This document shows, piece after piece, positions 24,361-33,121 of a stretch of 64,000 bases of DNA. Each line of letters begins with the position of its first letter. The stretch's first letter is position 1. The position numbers were made by a program, and so were the translations under genes. The stretch is from Amarobacillus sp046328225 (GTDB lineage Bacteria > Chloroflexota > Dehalococcoidia > Tepidiformales > Tepidiformaceae): the NCBI GenBank assembly GCA_046328225.1, contig JAXLWZ010000001.1, positions 220,633-284,632 of the forward strand, given 5' to 3'. Under the pieces are notes generated by a model. That model was not told where the DNA came from and ran no database searches. It was given only the letters and a program-made list of their open reading frames with translations.

Positions 24361-25902
24361 TCACTCCCCGTTGCGCTCTTCCGTCCGTTCTTCGCGCGGC
24401 CGGCCGGGCGTGGGTGCATCGCCGGAGCGACGGAAGACGCGCGTGGGGCCGCCCTGTGGGGGAGTGCCCGGCGGCGGGCTGCCTCCACGGTCGCGACGCG
24501 GCGCGCGACGCCCTTCGCCCTGCGCGGGAGCATTCCCACCACCGCCGCCCTGCCCGCGCGGGGGACGCGGTTCGCGGGGTGTGCGTGGGGTGCCCTCGCC
24601 CGGGGCCTGGCCGCGCGGGGGACGCGGTTCGCGCGGTTCGCGTGGTGCGCCGTCACCGGGGGCCTGCCCGCGTGGGGGACGTGGCTCGCGCGGTTCGCGA
24701 GGGGTACCGTCGCCGGGGGCCTGTCCGCGCGGGGGACGCGGTTCGCGCGGTTCGCGGCGTTCGCCCCGCTGCGGCGGCTGTGCACCCTCGGCGGGCTGAG
24801 GCCGTCCGCCGCGTCCGCGGCCCCGGGGCTGCGATGGCGCCTGCTCCGACGGGGCGCCCTGCGCGGCGTTCGGGGCGGGCGTTGATGGCGCCGGCCGGCT
24901 GCGCATCTCCTTGCGGGGGCCACCGCCGGGGAGGCGTCCGCGGCCCACGGGTTCGCGCCGCTCCCAGCTGTCTTCCTCGGCCTCGGGGCCGGCGAGATCG
25001 CGTTCGTCGGCTTCGATGAGCCCCTGCGCGATGGCGTCGGCGCGGCTGATGCTCGGCGGCGGGTCGCCCGCCTTCGATGCCGGGTCCCAGCGCACCACCG
25101 TCCCCAGGTCGCGGTCGCCGACTTCGATGCGCTGCCCTTCGACGAGCAGCGTGACGGAGCGCTTGAGGATGTTGAGGCCGATGACCTTGCCTTCGCCGGT
25201 CGGGGTGCTGCAGCGCTGGCCGGGCTTCGGCAGCGTCTTGCGCATCTCCTTGTAGCCCTCTTCTTCGTACGAAAGGCAGCAGAGGAGCCGCCCGCAGAGC
25301 CCGCTGATCTTCTGGGGATTGAGGGGCAGGTCCTGCTCCTTGGCCATGCGGATGGAGATGCTGGGGAAGGTCGCGAGCCAGTTCGCGCAGCAGAGTTCGC
25401 GCCCGCAGATGCCGTAGCCGCCGGCGTTGCGCGCGCGGTCGCGGTCCCCGACCTGGCGCATGTCGACCTTCACGCCCAGGCGGTCGCTGGTGCGGCGCAC
25501 CATGTCGCGGTAGTCCAGCCGTTCGTCGCTGGCGAAGGTGAGGGTCAGGCGCCGTCCGTCGAGGGTGAACTCGGCGGAATCGAGGTGGGCGGGAAACCCG
25601 GCATCCGTCGCGACGGCGCGCGCCTCCAGCAGGGCCTCGCGGGCGCGCTGGCGCAGGGCATCCATGCGGCGGATGTCGGCTTCGGTGGCGAGCCGCAGGA
25701 TGGGCTTGAGCTCGTCGCGGTTTAGTTCGTTGACCACGACCTCGCCCGGCGCGATGACGACGCGGCCGATCTCGGGGCCGCGGCTGGTCTCGACGACGAC
25801 GTATTCGCCGGCCTCGAGCCGCATGCCGGCGGTATCGAAGTAGAAGATCTTGCCGGCGTTCCGGAACCGGACGCCTGCAACATCGTGCAATGGTTCACGC
25901 AT
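24361..25902 (-). CDS. PSP1/RicT-family protein with a long disordered repeat tail
   Basis: 513 residues. The N-terminal 270 residues are a PSP1 domain (YaaT/RicT), which in Bacillus forms a complex with RicA and RicF that binds iron-sulfur clusters and helps mature mRNAs. The two cysteine clusters are present: GICGRELCCANW (about 164-175) and GLCGRLLCCLSYE (about 200-212). The rest is a disordered Pro/Arg/Gly tail with an exact 57-bp (19-residue) tandem repeat containing EPREPRPPRGQAPG, reminiscent of RNA-binding RGG-type tails. The start overlaps the end of holB by 8 nt, so translation is coupled; the holB-yaaT order is the same in Bacillus. Confidence 0.9.
   Translation of the reverse strand: MREPLHDVAGVRFRNAGKIFYFDTAGMRLEAGEYVVVETSRGPEIGRVVIAPGEVVVNELNRDELKPILRLATEADIRRMDALRQRAREALLEARAVATDAGFPAHLDSAEFTLDGRRLTLTFASDERLDYRDMVRRTSDRLGVKVDMRQVGDRDRARNAGGYGICGRELCCANWLATFPSISIRMAKEQDLPLNPQKISGLCGRLLCCLSYEEEGYKEMRKTLPKPGQRCSTPTGEGKVIGLNILKRSVTLLVEGQRIEVGDRDLGTVVRWDPASKAGDPPPSISRADAIAQGLIEADERDLAGPEAEEDSWERREPVGRGRLPGGGPRKEMRSRPAPSTPAPNAAQGAPSEQAPSQPRGRGRGGRPQPAEGAQPPQRGERREPREPRPPRGQAPGDGTPREPREPRPPRGQAPGDGAPREPREPRPPRGQAPGEGTPRTPREPRPPRGQGGGGGNAPAQGEGRRAPRRDRGGSPPPGTPPQGGPTRVFRRSGDAPTPGRPREERTEERNGE
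24549..24762 (-). repeat. 57-bp tandem repeat encoding a Pro/Arg-rich tail
   Basis: Unit starts are at 24549, 24606, 24663 and 24720 (exact 57-bp spacing); three full copies and a partial one. It encodes 19-residue repeats in the PSP1-protein tail. Confidence 0.9.
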
Positions 25903-26998
25903 GGGATGCGGTATCTTCCTGGGCGGGTCCCACCAGTGTACTTCGCGGGAAGCTCAGGAGCATAAGGTCGATTGCGGCCCGCGCCATCACCTGCGCCTGG
26001 AGGTCGTCGCGGGCGCGCTGCACGGCACGCAGGGCATCCGTCGCGCCGATCACATCAGTGCGCGCGACGGCGGCGGCGGGGCCTTCGCCGGGCACGCGCG
26101 CGGCGGCTCGCAGGCGGTCTTCCCAGAACGCCTCCCAGGCATCGATCTCGTTGAGCACGGTCGCGCGGTCGCGGCGCCAGCGTTCGGCCATCTCCTCGGA
26201 ATAGCGGAAGCGTTCGGCGCTGGTGGCGGTGGCCATCCGTTCGCAGCGTTCGAGGAGCCGTTTGCGCACGCCCATGAGGTCCGGTTCGTTGGCGAAGGCA
26301 AGCGCGCGGCCCGGGCGGCCACGGCTGGCGGCGGCGGCCTCGGCGGCGAGCGCCGGCGCGACCCCCCGTTCGACCAGCCCGGCCTCGATCTCGGCGCGCG
26401 CCACCGTGTGGACTTCGATGCGGCGGCAGCGGCTGAGGATGGTCTCGATGATCGCCTCGGGCGCTGCCGAAATGAGCGCGAACACCGTGTGCCCGGGCGG
26501 CTCCTCCAGCGTCTTGAGGATGGTGTGCGCCGCATCGCGCCCGAACCGTTCGGCGGGGTCGATGAGGATCATGCGGGTGCGCGCTTCGAAGGGGTAGCGC
26601 GACACCAGGTCGATGACGCCGCGCACCTGGCAGATGCGGATATCGCGCGACAGCGGATGGCGTTCGTGCGAAGTCTCGCCCGCGCGCGGCCGGCAAAGGG
26701 TGTCCCCCGGCGCGAGCGTGATGATGTCGGGGTGCGTGCCTTCGTTGATGTGGCGGCACGGCCGGCATTCGTTGCAGGGAATGCCGGTCGCCGCCGGGGG
26801 CAGCGCATCGCCGAAGAGCGAGGCGCCGGCGGGCGGCACGGCGCGTTCGCAGTTCAGCAGCTTCGCGTATTCGAGGGCGAGCAGCCCCCGCCCGGTGCCT
26901 TCGGGGCCGGCGAACAGGAGCGCGTGCGGCGGATCGGCGCTTTCGGCGAGCGCGCGCAGTTCGCGGAGGATGCCCAGGTGGCCGATGAGCCCACTCAC
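25895..26998 (-). CDS. holB: DNA polymerase III subunit delta' (clamp loader)
   Basis: 367 residues. AAA+ clamp-loader subunit with a degenerate P-loop GPEGTGRG (Arg where active ATPases have Lys), the four-Cys zinc module around CNECRPCRH (about 73-82), DPAERFGRDAAHTILKTLEEPP and the SRC motif in ILSRCRRIE. The degenerate P-loop is normal for delta'. The GTG start at 26998 has TAGGAT exactly 6 nt upstream. Co-transcribed with the PSP1 gene downstream. Confidence 0.9.
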   Translation of the reverse strand: MSGLIGHLGILRELRALAESADPPHALLFAGPEGTGRGLLALEYAKLLNCERAVPPAGASLFGDALPPAATGIPCNECRPCRHINEGTHPDIITLAPGDTLCRPRAGETSHERHPLSRDIRICQVRGVIDLVSRYPFEARTRMILIDPAERFGRDAAHTILKTLEEPPGHTVFALISAAPEAIIETILSRCRRIEVHTVARAEIEAGLVERGVAPALAAEAAAASRGRPGRALAFANEPDLMGVRKRLLERCERMATATSAERFRYSEEMAERWRRDRATVLNEIDAWEAFWEDRLRAAARVPGEGPAAAVARTDVIGATDALRAVQRARDDLQAQVMARAAIDLMLLSFPRSTLVGPAQEDTASHA

Positions 26999-27004
26999 CG
27001 GCCT

Positions 27005-27010
27005 ATCCTA
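27005..27010 (-). promoter_or_regulatory. -10 hexamer TAGGAT, leaderless arrangement
   Basis: Minus-strand TAGGAT ends exactly 6 nt before the holB GTG. Confidence 0.5.
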
Positions 27011-27056
27011 CGGCGGCGCCGCCCATGGTTCGCGCGCCCGCTCGCGGCGGGGGCGC

Positions 27057-27248
27057 CTAGTGGGAGTAGCGGCGGGCGGTATCGGCCAGGCGCCACGAAT
27101 CCTCGAGCACCTTCTCCTGGTCCTCGTGCCAGATGCGGCCCCAGAGCCGCCCCAGCATCGTCGAGCCGGCCTCGACGTGCGGGCGGCTGCTGGCGGCCGC
27201 GTGCTCGGTCATGCGTGCGTTGGCGACGGCGATGAAGTCATCGAACAT
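27057..27248 (-). CDS. 63-residue protein, function unknown
   Basis: Starts at ATG 27248 after GGAGGAG with 6-nt spacing, a near-perfect ribosome-binding site. Soluble and mixed-charge, with two Trp in a central RLWGRIWHEDQE segment and a likely helical start (FDDFIAVANARM). No family recognised. It precedes holB on the same strand by 58 nt but holB has its own promoter. Confidence 0.65.
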   Translation of the reverse strand: MFDDFIAVANARMTEHAAASSRPHVEAGSTMLGRLWGRIWHEDQEKVLEDSWRLADTARRYSH

Positions 27249-27330
27249 GTGGAACTCCTCCGGGGCCGGTCATGGCGCCGGCCCCACATGGGAGGTTTCG
27301 CCCATTCCGGTTGCTCGCGCGGGAGCAAAC

Positions 27331-27505
27331 GGGTGAGAGAAGAGAGAAAGGAGAAAAGAGGAAGGAGAAAAGGGGGCTCAAGGCCCGAGGCGCGAGGCGG
27401 GGGCTACCCCGGGGGAGGCATGCTCCCCGCACGGGGTTGATCCCCTGGGAACTTGGAACTGACCACTGGGAACTGGTTTCGCCTTTCTCATATCTCTTTT
27501 CTCTT
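27331..27505. repeat. Mixed heptad element: GAGAAAA, TCGAGGC left; GGGAACT right
   Basis: Purine units 27335-27374, TCGAGGC-like units 27375-27398, core 27399-27447, GGGAACT units 27448-27475, with a stray CTTTTCT stretch to 27505. Confidence 0.8.
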
Positions 27506-27514
27506 AGAACCCGC

Positions 27515-27520
27515 TATAGT
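27515..27520 (+). promoter_or_regulatory. -10 hexamer TATAGT
   Basis: TATAGT lies 35 nt upstream of the ATG at 27556; the leader would contain the GGAG ribosome-binding site, so this is a conventional leadered transcript. Confidence 0.45.
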
Positions 27521-27555
27521 TCGCGGCTATCTTCGCCAGCGCCGGAGCACGCGAG

Positions 27556-29592
27556 ATGGTACGCGCCCTCAAGTACCTTGCCGCCATCGCGATCGGCTGC
27601 GTCGCGCTCCTGACCGGGGTGCCGCATGCCGATGCCGTCTTCCCCCAGCGAGCGTGGACGCTCCCCGAAGCGTGCAATTCGCCCGGTGGGCCGCAGGGCG
27701 TCACCGCCGTGCAGTTCCCCGACAACAGCGGGCCGGGGGCGTACGTCAACGGCAACTACATCGCCTTCGTCTGCAACTACGGCTTCCAGCGCGGCGCCAC
27801 GAGCGCGGGCGTGGCCGTCTCGGTCGATTACTGCGGTGGCACCGCGCTGGCGCCGCGCCGTGAAACGGGCAACTACAACACCCTCGCCGGGCAGTTCACC
27901 GTTCGTTCGCAGCGCTGGATCACCGTCGGCGGCGCGCTCGCCGTCATCGTTGTGTACACGAACGCGGGGCCGGGCGGCGACCACTTCACCACGCAGGAGA
28001 TGGTCACCGGTACGACCAACCTGGTGGAGCTGAACCGCCCCGGCGGAGCCGTCCCCTGTCCCGGCGGCGGCACGACCCAGCCCCCCGGCGGTGGTGGGGG
28101 CGGCAGCGGCAGCGGCGGTTGGAGCGTCACGCTCGCCGCCGACCGCACGAACCTCATCGCCGGCAACGACTTCCAGCTCACCGCCACCGCCAACAAGAAC
28201 CCCTCGGGCACGGGCTACCGCGTCTACATCGTGAACCAGACCGAGAACACCGCCGTCTTCTGCGCGACCGCGACCACCTGCCTGCACAAGGACTTCCTGA
28301 ACGACCCCGGGTCGCGCACGTACGTGGCGATGATCGCGAACGCCAGCGGGCAGGACGTGCAGGCGACTTCCGCGCCCATCACCGTCACGTGGAGCGCGTG
28401 GAGCGGCACCATCACGCTCACCACGCCCGATACCTCCATCTCCGCCGGCGAAACGGTCACGATGACGGCGACGGCGACGCCTTCGATCAGCGGCACCGCG
28501 TACGTCATTCGCATCGAGCGGCAGGATGGCAACGGCAAGACCTGCCACGAATCGCCCTGCAGCGCCAACGACACCTATGACTCGGGCATCACGCAGACCT
28601 ATGTGGCGAAGGTCTTTAAGGACGACGGCACCAGCCTTCGCGCGACCTCCGCACCGCTCGTCATCACCTGGGAGGCGACGCAGGAGTGGGAGGGGCGCGT
28701 GAGCCTGCGCGCCAACGGCGGCGTGACAAGCGTCGCCGTCGGCCGTGCCGTCACGCTTCGCGCCTACGTCGATCCCGGGCTCGAAGGGAGCAACTACATC
28801 GTGCAGATCGCCGAACTCGTGGGCGCGAACGGCCAGCTGCAGTCATGCTCCGACCCCGATGCCGAGCGATGCGTCATGGGCGTCACCTCCGACCGCACGG
28901 AAACGCGCCGCTACCAGGCCCGCGTCGTCCGCCGCGATGGCACCGGCGGGGTGAAGGCTTCGAGCGAAGTCCTCGAAATCAGCTGGGGGCCGGGCGGTTC
29001 GCTGACCCCCTGCGAGAACTATTGGATCGCCCGCAAGCCGCTGGGCAATGTCACCGTGCTCATCGGCGGCACCATCCGGCGGCCCGTCGCCGCGGGCGAC
29101 CGCATCTGTCCCGACGACGTAGTCGAGACGCCCGACAACGGGTCGGTCGAGGCGGAATTCTCGGAGCGCGGCTACTGGAACCCGAACTTCGGCAACGCCT
29201 ACACCAGCCGCATCGGGCCGAAGTCGCAGGTCTCGATGTGGTTCGGCGAAAACAACGTCTTCGTGACGCACGTGGACCTGAAAGCGGGCGACGCCCAGTT
29301 CACCATCCACGGCGCGCCACCTTCGGACTTCCGCATCAAGTCACCGACAGCGGTGGCAAGCGTGCGCGGCACGGTCGTCTCGATGGCCTACGACCCCGCG
29401 ACGAAGCGGACGACGGTGCGTTCGCTGGAGAACGACGTCGAGGTCACGCCGAACAACGCCGCGCTCGGTTCCACCATCCTTCACGGGGGCGAACAAATCA
29501 CCATCGACGCGACCACGAAAAGCGCGGTCACGCGCATCGCCGCCGCCTTCGCGAATCGCCTGCGCCTCCCCGGAATAGCCGGAGACCGGTGA
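27556..29592 (+). CDS. Secreted protein with Ig-like repeats and a C-terminal FecR domain
   Basis: 678 residues. Signal peptide (about 1-27, ending HADA), an N-terminal beta-rich domain with several Cys, a Pro/Gly linker (about 170-190), then three similar Ig-like repeats of roughly 95 residues. Each repeat has a phrase like DRTNLIAGNDFQLTATA and ends in ITW/ISW. A FecR-type domain follows (about 500-650) with KSPTAVASVRGTV and LHGGEQITI. FecR domains in Gram-negatives relay signals to sigma factors, but here there is no membrane helix and no sigma factor nearby, so an extracellular binding or wall role is likelier. The stop TGA runs directly into a TGCTGAG array. Confidence 0.82.
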   Translation: MVRALKYLAAIAIGCVALLTGVPHADAVFPQRAWTLPEACNSPGGPQGVTAVQFPDNSGPGAYVNGNYIAFVCNYGFQRGATSAGVAVSVDYCGGTALAPRRETGNYNTLAGQFTVRSQRWITVGGALAVIVVYTNAGPGGDHFTTQEMVTGTTNLVELNRPGGAVPCPGGGTTQPPGGGGGGSGSGGWSVTLAADRTNLIAGNDFQLTATANKNPSGTGYRVYIVNQTENTAVFCATATTCLHKDFLNDPGSRTYVAMIANASGQDVQATSAPITVTWSAWSGTITLTTPDTSISAGETVTMTATATPSISGTAYVIRIERQDGNGKTCHESPCSANDTYDSGITQTYVAKVFKDDGTSLRATSAPLVITWEATQEWEGRVSLRANGGVTSVAVGRAVTLRAYVDPGLEGSNYIVQIAELVGANGQLQSCSDPDAERCVMGVTSDRTETRRYQARVVRRDGTGGVKASSEVLEISWGPGGSLTPCENYWIARKPLGNVTVLIGGTIRRPVAAGDRICPDDVVETPDNGSVEAEFSERGYWNPNFGNAYTSRIGPKSQVSMWFGENNVFVTHVDLKAGDAQFTIHGAPPSDFRIKSPTAVASVRGTVVSMAYDPATKRTTVRSLENDVEVTPNNAALGSTILHGGEQITIDATTKSAVTRIAAAFANRLRLPGIAGDR

Positions 29593-29610
29593 AGTGCTGA
29601 GTGCTGAGTA
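29593..29610. repeat. TGCTGAG array, left part, split by the IS
   Basis: Two TGCTGAG units end in the TA that was duplicated when the IS at 29611-30813 inserted; the array resumes at 30814. Confidence 0.85.
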
Positions 29611-30813
29611 GTCCTCCACCTAAACGGGTGTCGGAATTGGCGCGGCCATGACGCGGCAGAGGGAGCGGCTCGTCCAATTGAAGGGATGAGCCGCTTTGTT
29701 CCAGCGTTCGACGAAGCCCTCGATGGTGTCGGCAAGCGCGGCGGCACTGGGATGGTTGGGACGCGCCAGCAGCTTGCGCTGGAGGATGCCAAACCACTGC
29801 TCGACCTGGTTCAGCCAGGAGCAATGCACCGGCGGGAAGTGCGGCACGAAGCGGGGATGCTCCCGGAACCATGCCGTCGCCAGCTTGCCCTTGTGCACGC
29901 GCAGGTTGTCGAGCACGAGATGGATGGTGAGCGAAGGGTCCAGGCTGGCATCGAGGTATTCGAGGAAGCCGACGAACTCGGACGCGCGCTTGCGCGACGC
30001 CGTGCGCGCGAGCACCTGCCCACAGCGGGTATCGAAGGCGGCGAAGAGGTTCAGCGCCCCTCGCCGGCCGTATTCGTGCTCCATGCGGACGGGCCTTCCC
30101 GGGGCTGCGGGATGCGTCGGCGCCGTCCGCGGCCGGGGCTGGAGACTCGTCTTCTCATCCACGCACAGCACCCGTTCATCGGCGGCGAGCGGCCCGGTGT
30201 AGAGCGCGAGGATGTCGGCCACCTGCTGGCGGTACTGCTGGTCGCGCGGGACTTTCGGTGAGCGCTGCCCTGACGCGCCAGGGCCGCAGGCTGTGGCGGG
30301 CGAGCACGCGTCGCACCGTCTCGCGCGAGATCTGTTTGACGATGCCATCATCCTGCAGCTGGCGAGCGATCTCGGTGCAGTCCCACTGCGACAGCGGAGC
30401 ATCGCGCTCGGCCGGCAGTTCGCAGGCGATTTTCACGATCTCGACGGCAACCTCAGGGGGAAAGACCGGCTTGCGGCCGCGCCCGGGGCATCCTTGAGGC
30501 CCGCGATGCCGAACTCCAGGTAGCGTCGCGCCCACTTGCGCACGATCCGGACGCCGAGGCCACAGCGCTCGGCCGTCTCCTTCTCGCTGAGCTTCATATC
30601 GAGGTAGAGGATGGCCATCGTCCTCCTCCATTCGCCGACGGGCAGGGTGTACTGGCGGCTCTGCTGCCGAAGGAGCGCCCGCTCCTCGTGGGTAAGGCAA
30701 ACGTTGAAACCAAGGGGCCGGCCGCGGCGCATGAGACCTCCAACGCCACCGGCCCCAAGTATGCCCTTTCGATCACCCCCTCAGCAATTCCGCCATCCAT
30801 TCCCGTGCGGCGC
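29611..30813 (-). mobile_element. IS630-family insertion sequence, copy 1
   Basis: 1203 bp flanked by a TA dinucleotide on each side (29609-29610 and 30814-30815), the target duplication expected of IS630/Tc1-mariner elements. The ends are imperfect inverted repeats of about 30 bp, sharing GCGGAATTG or TCGGAATTG at the same distance from each end. The internal sequence is nearly identical, in inverted orientation, to 39681-40878. It sits inside a TGCTGAG array. Confidence 0.92.
29620..30732 (-). pseudogene. IS630-family transposase, frameshifted
   Basis: The conceptual protein of about 365 residues has an N-terminal helix-turn-helix (KLSEKETAERCGLGVRIVRK) and a C-terminal DDE nuclease with CVDEKTS, LVLDNLRVHKG and LNQVEQWFGI. 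Copy 1 is split: one C is missing in a C run near 30490 (4 C against 5 in copy 2) and two bases near 30265, so a middle segment is read in another frame. The part with all three catalytic acids (29620-30270) is in one open frame. Either decay or homopolymer sequencing errors would explain it. Confidence 0.85.
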
Positions 30814-30963
30814 TACTGAGTGCTGAGTGCTGAGTTAGTTCCCGGTTCCAAGCACCCAGTTCCCAGGGGATCAACCCCGCGCGGGGAACACGTCACCCCC
30901 GGGGTTGCCCCGCCTCGAGCCTCGAACCTTGAGCCTCGAGCCCCATCCCTCATTCCTCATCTC
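30814..30963. repeat. Mixed heptad element: TGCTGAG, AGTTCCC left; GCCTCGA, TCATTCC right
   Basis: TGCTGAG units 30816-30834, AGTTCCC units 30836-30866, core 30867-30910, GCCTCGA units 30911-30943, TCATTCC units 30945-30963. The right edge meets the TGA stop of the DinB-like gene. Confidence 0.88.
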
Positions 30964-31497
30964 TCAATACGGCAAGCCTTTGAGGCCGAAGAGCGTGCGC
31001 GCGTAGGAGGCGCGGCCGAGGTGGCCGTTGCCGTGGCCGATGAGCCCGTGCCCGATGGCTTCCATGCGCGGGATTTCGCCCCAGGGCCGCATCGTCTGGA
31101 GGGTCGCGAGGTACTCCATGCTCATGCCCTCGATGCGCGGCACTACCGCCTTCGCGACCGCGCGCGTGTAGGTGGCGAACTCGCCGGGCGCGGGGAAGCG
31201 CATGCTGTAGGCGTCGTTCGGGTCCATGCCCGTGCCCTGGTCGACCTTCGGGAGGCCCCAGCGTTCGTGGAATCCATCGCGCAGCCACACCGGCTGTTCG
31301 CGGTCGAAGACGAAGTGGACGATGTTGTCGGTGGTGCGAACGGTGTGCCAGACGTCCCAGCCGATGGAGTTGGTGACGCCGCCGCGCGTATCGCACAGCT
31401 GGTCCGTCGTGAGCCCCTCGACCGCCATATCGCAGTACAACAGCAGCCGCTCAATCAGCCGCCCGAGCTGCGCCGGCATCGTGGGCGCCGCGCCCAT
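30964..31497 (-). CDS. DinB-like four-helix-bundle protein
   Basis: 177 residues. The DinB-superfamily pattern is WDVWHTVRTTDNI (His near 51) and the paired His of GHGLIGHGNGHLGRASY (about 150-159), a typical metal triad. It is unrelated in detail to the other DinB-like protein at 23263. The ATG at 31497 is used; 31479 is an alternative. The stop TGA is contiguous with a GAGATGAGG-type array. Confidence 0.72.
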   Translation of the reverse strand: MGAAPTMPAQLGRLIERLLLYCDMAVEGLTTDQLCDTRGGVTNSIGWDVWHTVRTTDNIVHFVFDREQPVWLRDGFHERWGLPKVDQGTGMDPNDAYSMRFPAPGEFATYTRAVAKAVVPRIEGMSMEYLATLQTMRPWGEIPRMEAIGHGLIGHGNGHLGRASYARTLFGLKGLPY

Positions 31498-31503
31498 GCC
31501 GGG

Positions 31504-31646
31504 TAAGTTCCCAGTACCCAGTTCCCGGTTCCCAGGGGTTACCCCACGGGCAACTGGCTCCCCCGGGGTTGTCCCTTCGTCCTCATTCCTCATTCCTCGT
31601 GCCTCTCCCCCTTTTCTCTTTCCTCTTTTCTCTTTTCTCTCATCAT
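31504..31646. repeat. Mixed heptad element: AGTTCCC left; TCATTCC, CTTTTCT right
   Basis: AGTTCCC units 31504-31534, core 31535-31577, TCATTCC units 31580-31600, pyrimidine units 31607-31640. The right arm overlaps the 3' end of the CCA-adding enzyme gene and encodes its last residues. Confidence 0.86.
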
Positions 31647-32924
31647 CCCCCGGGCGATGCGGCGGGCGTGGTCCTGGTCGCCGGGGGCGAGGTCGCCGTC
31701 GAGGACCATAGCGCTGAGGCGGTCCTTGAGGACGCGAATCCAGGGGCCGGGCTCGCGGTCGAACATCGCCACCAGGTCGTCGCCGGTGAGGGGGCTTTCG
31801 GCGCGGAGCGCGGCCACGTCCTCGGCCACGGCGCGGCGGCAGGCGGCTTCGAGCGCGTCGTGGTAGCCCTCGTCGTCGTAGGTGTGGCTGGCGTTGTCGG
31901 CGCGCTTCAGCGCGAGCAGGTCCTCCCAGTGGCCGCCCAGCTTCGAAAGGAAACGGCGCACGGAACGGCGGTCCTCCGGCTTCGGGCGGTCCATGTGGCG
32001 GCGCACGAGGAGGGTCACGAGGTGGACGTCCTTGCGCGCGATGCGCAGCCGATCGAGTAGCACCGGCGCCATCTCGCCGCCCACCGCATCGTGGCGGTAG
32101 AAGCCCCACTCGCCGTTCGTCTTCACGTGGCGAACGTAGGGCTTGCCCAGGTCGTGGAGGAGCGCCGCCCATGCCCGCGCGCGCGCATGCGGCCCCTCCT
32201 TCGCCACCGCCTGCACCGTCGCGACCGTGTGGCCCCAGACATCGAAGCGGTGGAAGGAGTTCTGTTCGCAGCCGACCATGGGCGCGAGCTCGGGGAGGAT
32301 GACGGGCAGGGCGCCGATTTCGCGGAGCAGTTCGAGGCCGTCGCCGGCCCAGCGAGCCTGCACGATCTTGTCGAGCTCGGTGGTGATGCGCTCCTGCGAA
32401 AGGGTGGCGAGCAAGGGCGCCGTTTCGCGCATGCCCGCGAGCGTCCCGGGCTCGATTTCGAACCCCAGCTGGGCGGCGAACCGGAGGCCGCGAAGGATGC
32501 GCAGGGGGTCCTCACGGAAGCGCCGCGCGGGCTCGCCGACCGCCCGGATGATGCCCGCGGCCAGGTCCTCGCGCCCGCCGAAGAGGTCGAGGATGGCGCC
32601 GTCCGGGGAGGTGGCTTCGCGGGCGAGCGCATTCACGGTGAAATCGCGGCGGGCGAGGTCCTCCTCGATGGTGCTGCCGAAGGTGACATCCGGCCAGCGC
32701 GTGCCGCCCTCGTAGGAATCGCCGCGGAAGGTCGTGATCTCCGACCAGCGGCCATCGAGCAGCACGCCGATGGTGCCAAAGCGCTTGCCGACGGTGACCA
32801 GCGACAGGCCAAGGTCGCGGCCGATCTCCTCCACCTCGTCGGGGAGGGCATCGGTGGCGAAATCCTCATCATGCCCGCCACGCGCCAACAACTCATCGCG
32901 CAACGCCCCGCCCACAGCCCACAA
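31590..32924 (-). CDS. CCA-adding tRNA nucleotidyltransferase / poly(A) polymerase with HD domain
   Basis: About 444 residues of the class II nucleotidyltransferase family, which finishes the tRNA CCA end or tails RNA. The domain order is the catalytic core VGGALRD then DEDFATDA (metal Asp pair, residues 13-20), RRDFTVNALA, REDPLRILRGLRFA, and an HD domain with LLHDLGKP near residue 255. The N-terminus is unusually short: normal members have about 20 residues before VGGxVRD, but here a TTG at 32924 is the only start not translating repeat DNA. The last ~14 residues (REKRKEEREKGERHEE) are encoded by a GAGAAAA array. Both gene ends have thus been remodelled by repeat elements. Confidence 0.8.
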   Translation of the reverse strand: MWAVGGALRDELLARGGHDEDFATDALPDEVEEIGRDLGLSLVTVGKRFGTIGVLLDGRWSEITTFRGDSYEGGTRWPDVTFGSTIEEDLARRDFTVNALAREATSPDGAILDLFGGREDLAAGIIRAVGEPARRFREDPLRILRGLRFAAQLGFEIEPGTLAGMRETAPLLATLSQERITTELDKIVQARWAGDGLELLREIGALPVILPELAPMVGCEQNSFHRFDVWGHTVATVQAVAKEGPHARARAWAALLHDLGKPYVRHVKTNGEWGFYRHDAVGGEMAPVLLDRLRIARKDVHLVTLLVRRHMDRPKPEDRRSVRRFLSKLGGHWEDLLALKRADNASHTYDDEGYHDALEAACRRAVAEDVAALRAESPLTGDDLVAMFDREPGPWIRVLKDRLSAMVLDGDLAPGDQDHARRIARGMMREKRKEEREKGERHEE

Positions 32925-32956
32925 CTGCCTTCGCCGCCGCCGAAACGAAGAAAAAA

Positions 32957-33121
32957 GTGCTGAGTGCTGAGTGCTGAGTGCTGAGTTAGTTCCCAGTTCC
33001 CGGTTCCCGGTTCCCAGCGAGTGCTGAGTGCTGAGTGCTGAGTGCTGAGTCAGCTCCCCAGGGGCGGCTGGCTCAGCCGGGGTTGCCCCCTTTTCTCCTT
33101 CCTCTTTTCTCTTTTCTCTCA
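32957..33121. repeat. Mixed heptad element: TGCTGAG, AGTTCCC, TGCTGAG left; CTTTTCT right
   Basis: Four TGCTGAG units (32957-32984), AGTTCCC units 32988-33019, four more TGCTGAG units (33021-33049), core 33054-33090, pyrimidine units 33091-33120 ending in the TGA stop of the NUDIX gene. Confidence 0.9.

Noticed and set aside
27010..27056. GC-rich inverted repeat between holB and the 63-residue gene as a terminator
   Set aside because: The arms are short and interrupted, and no T tract follows.
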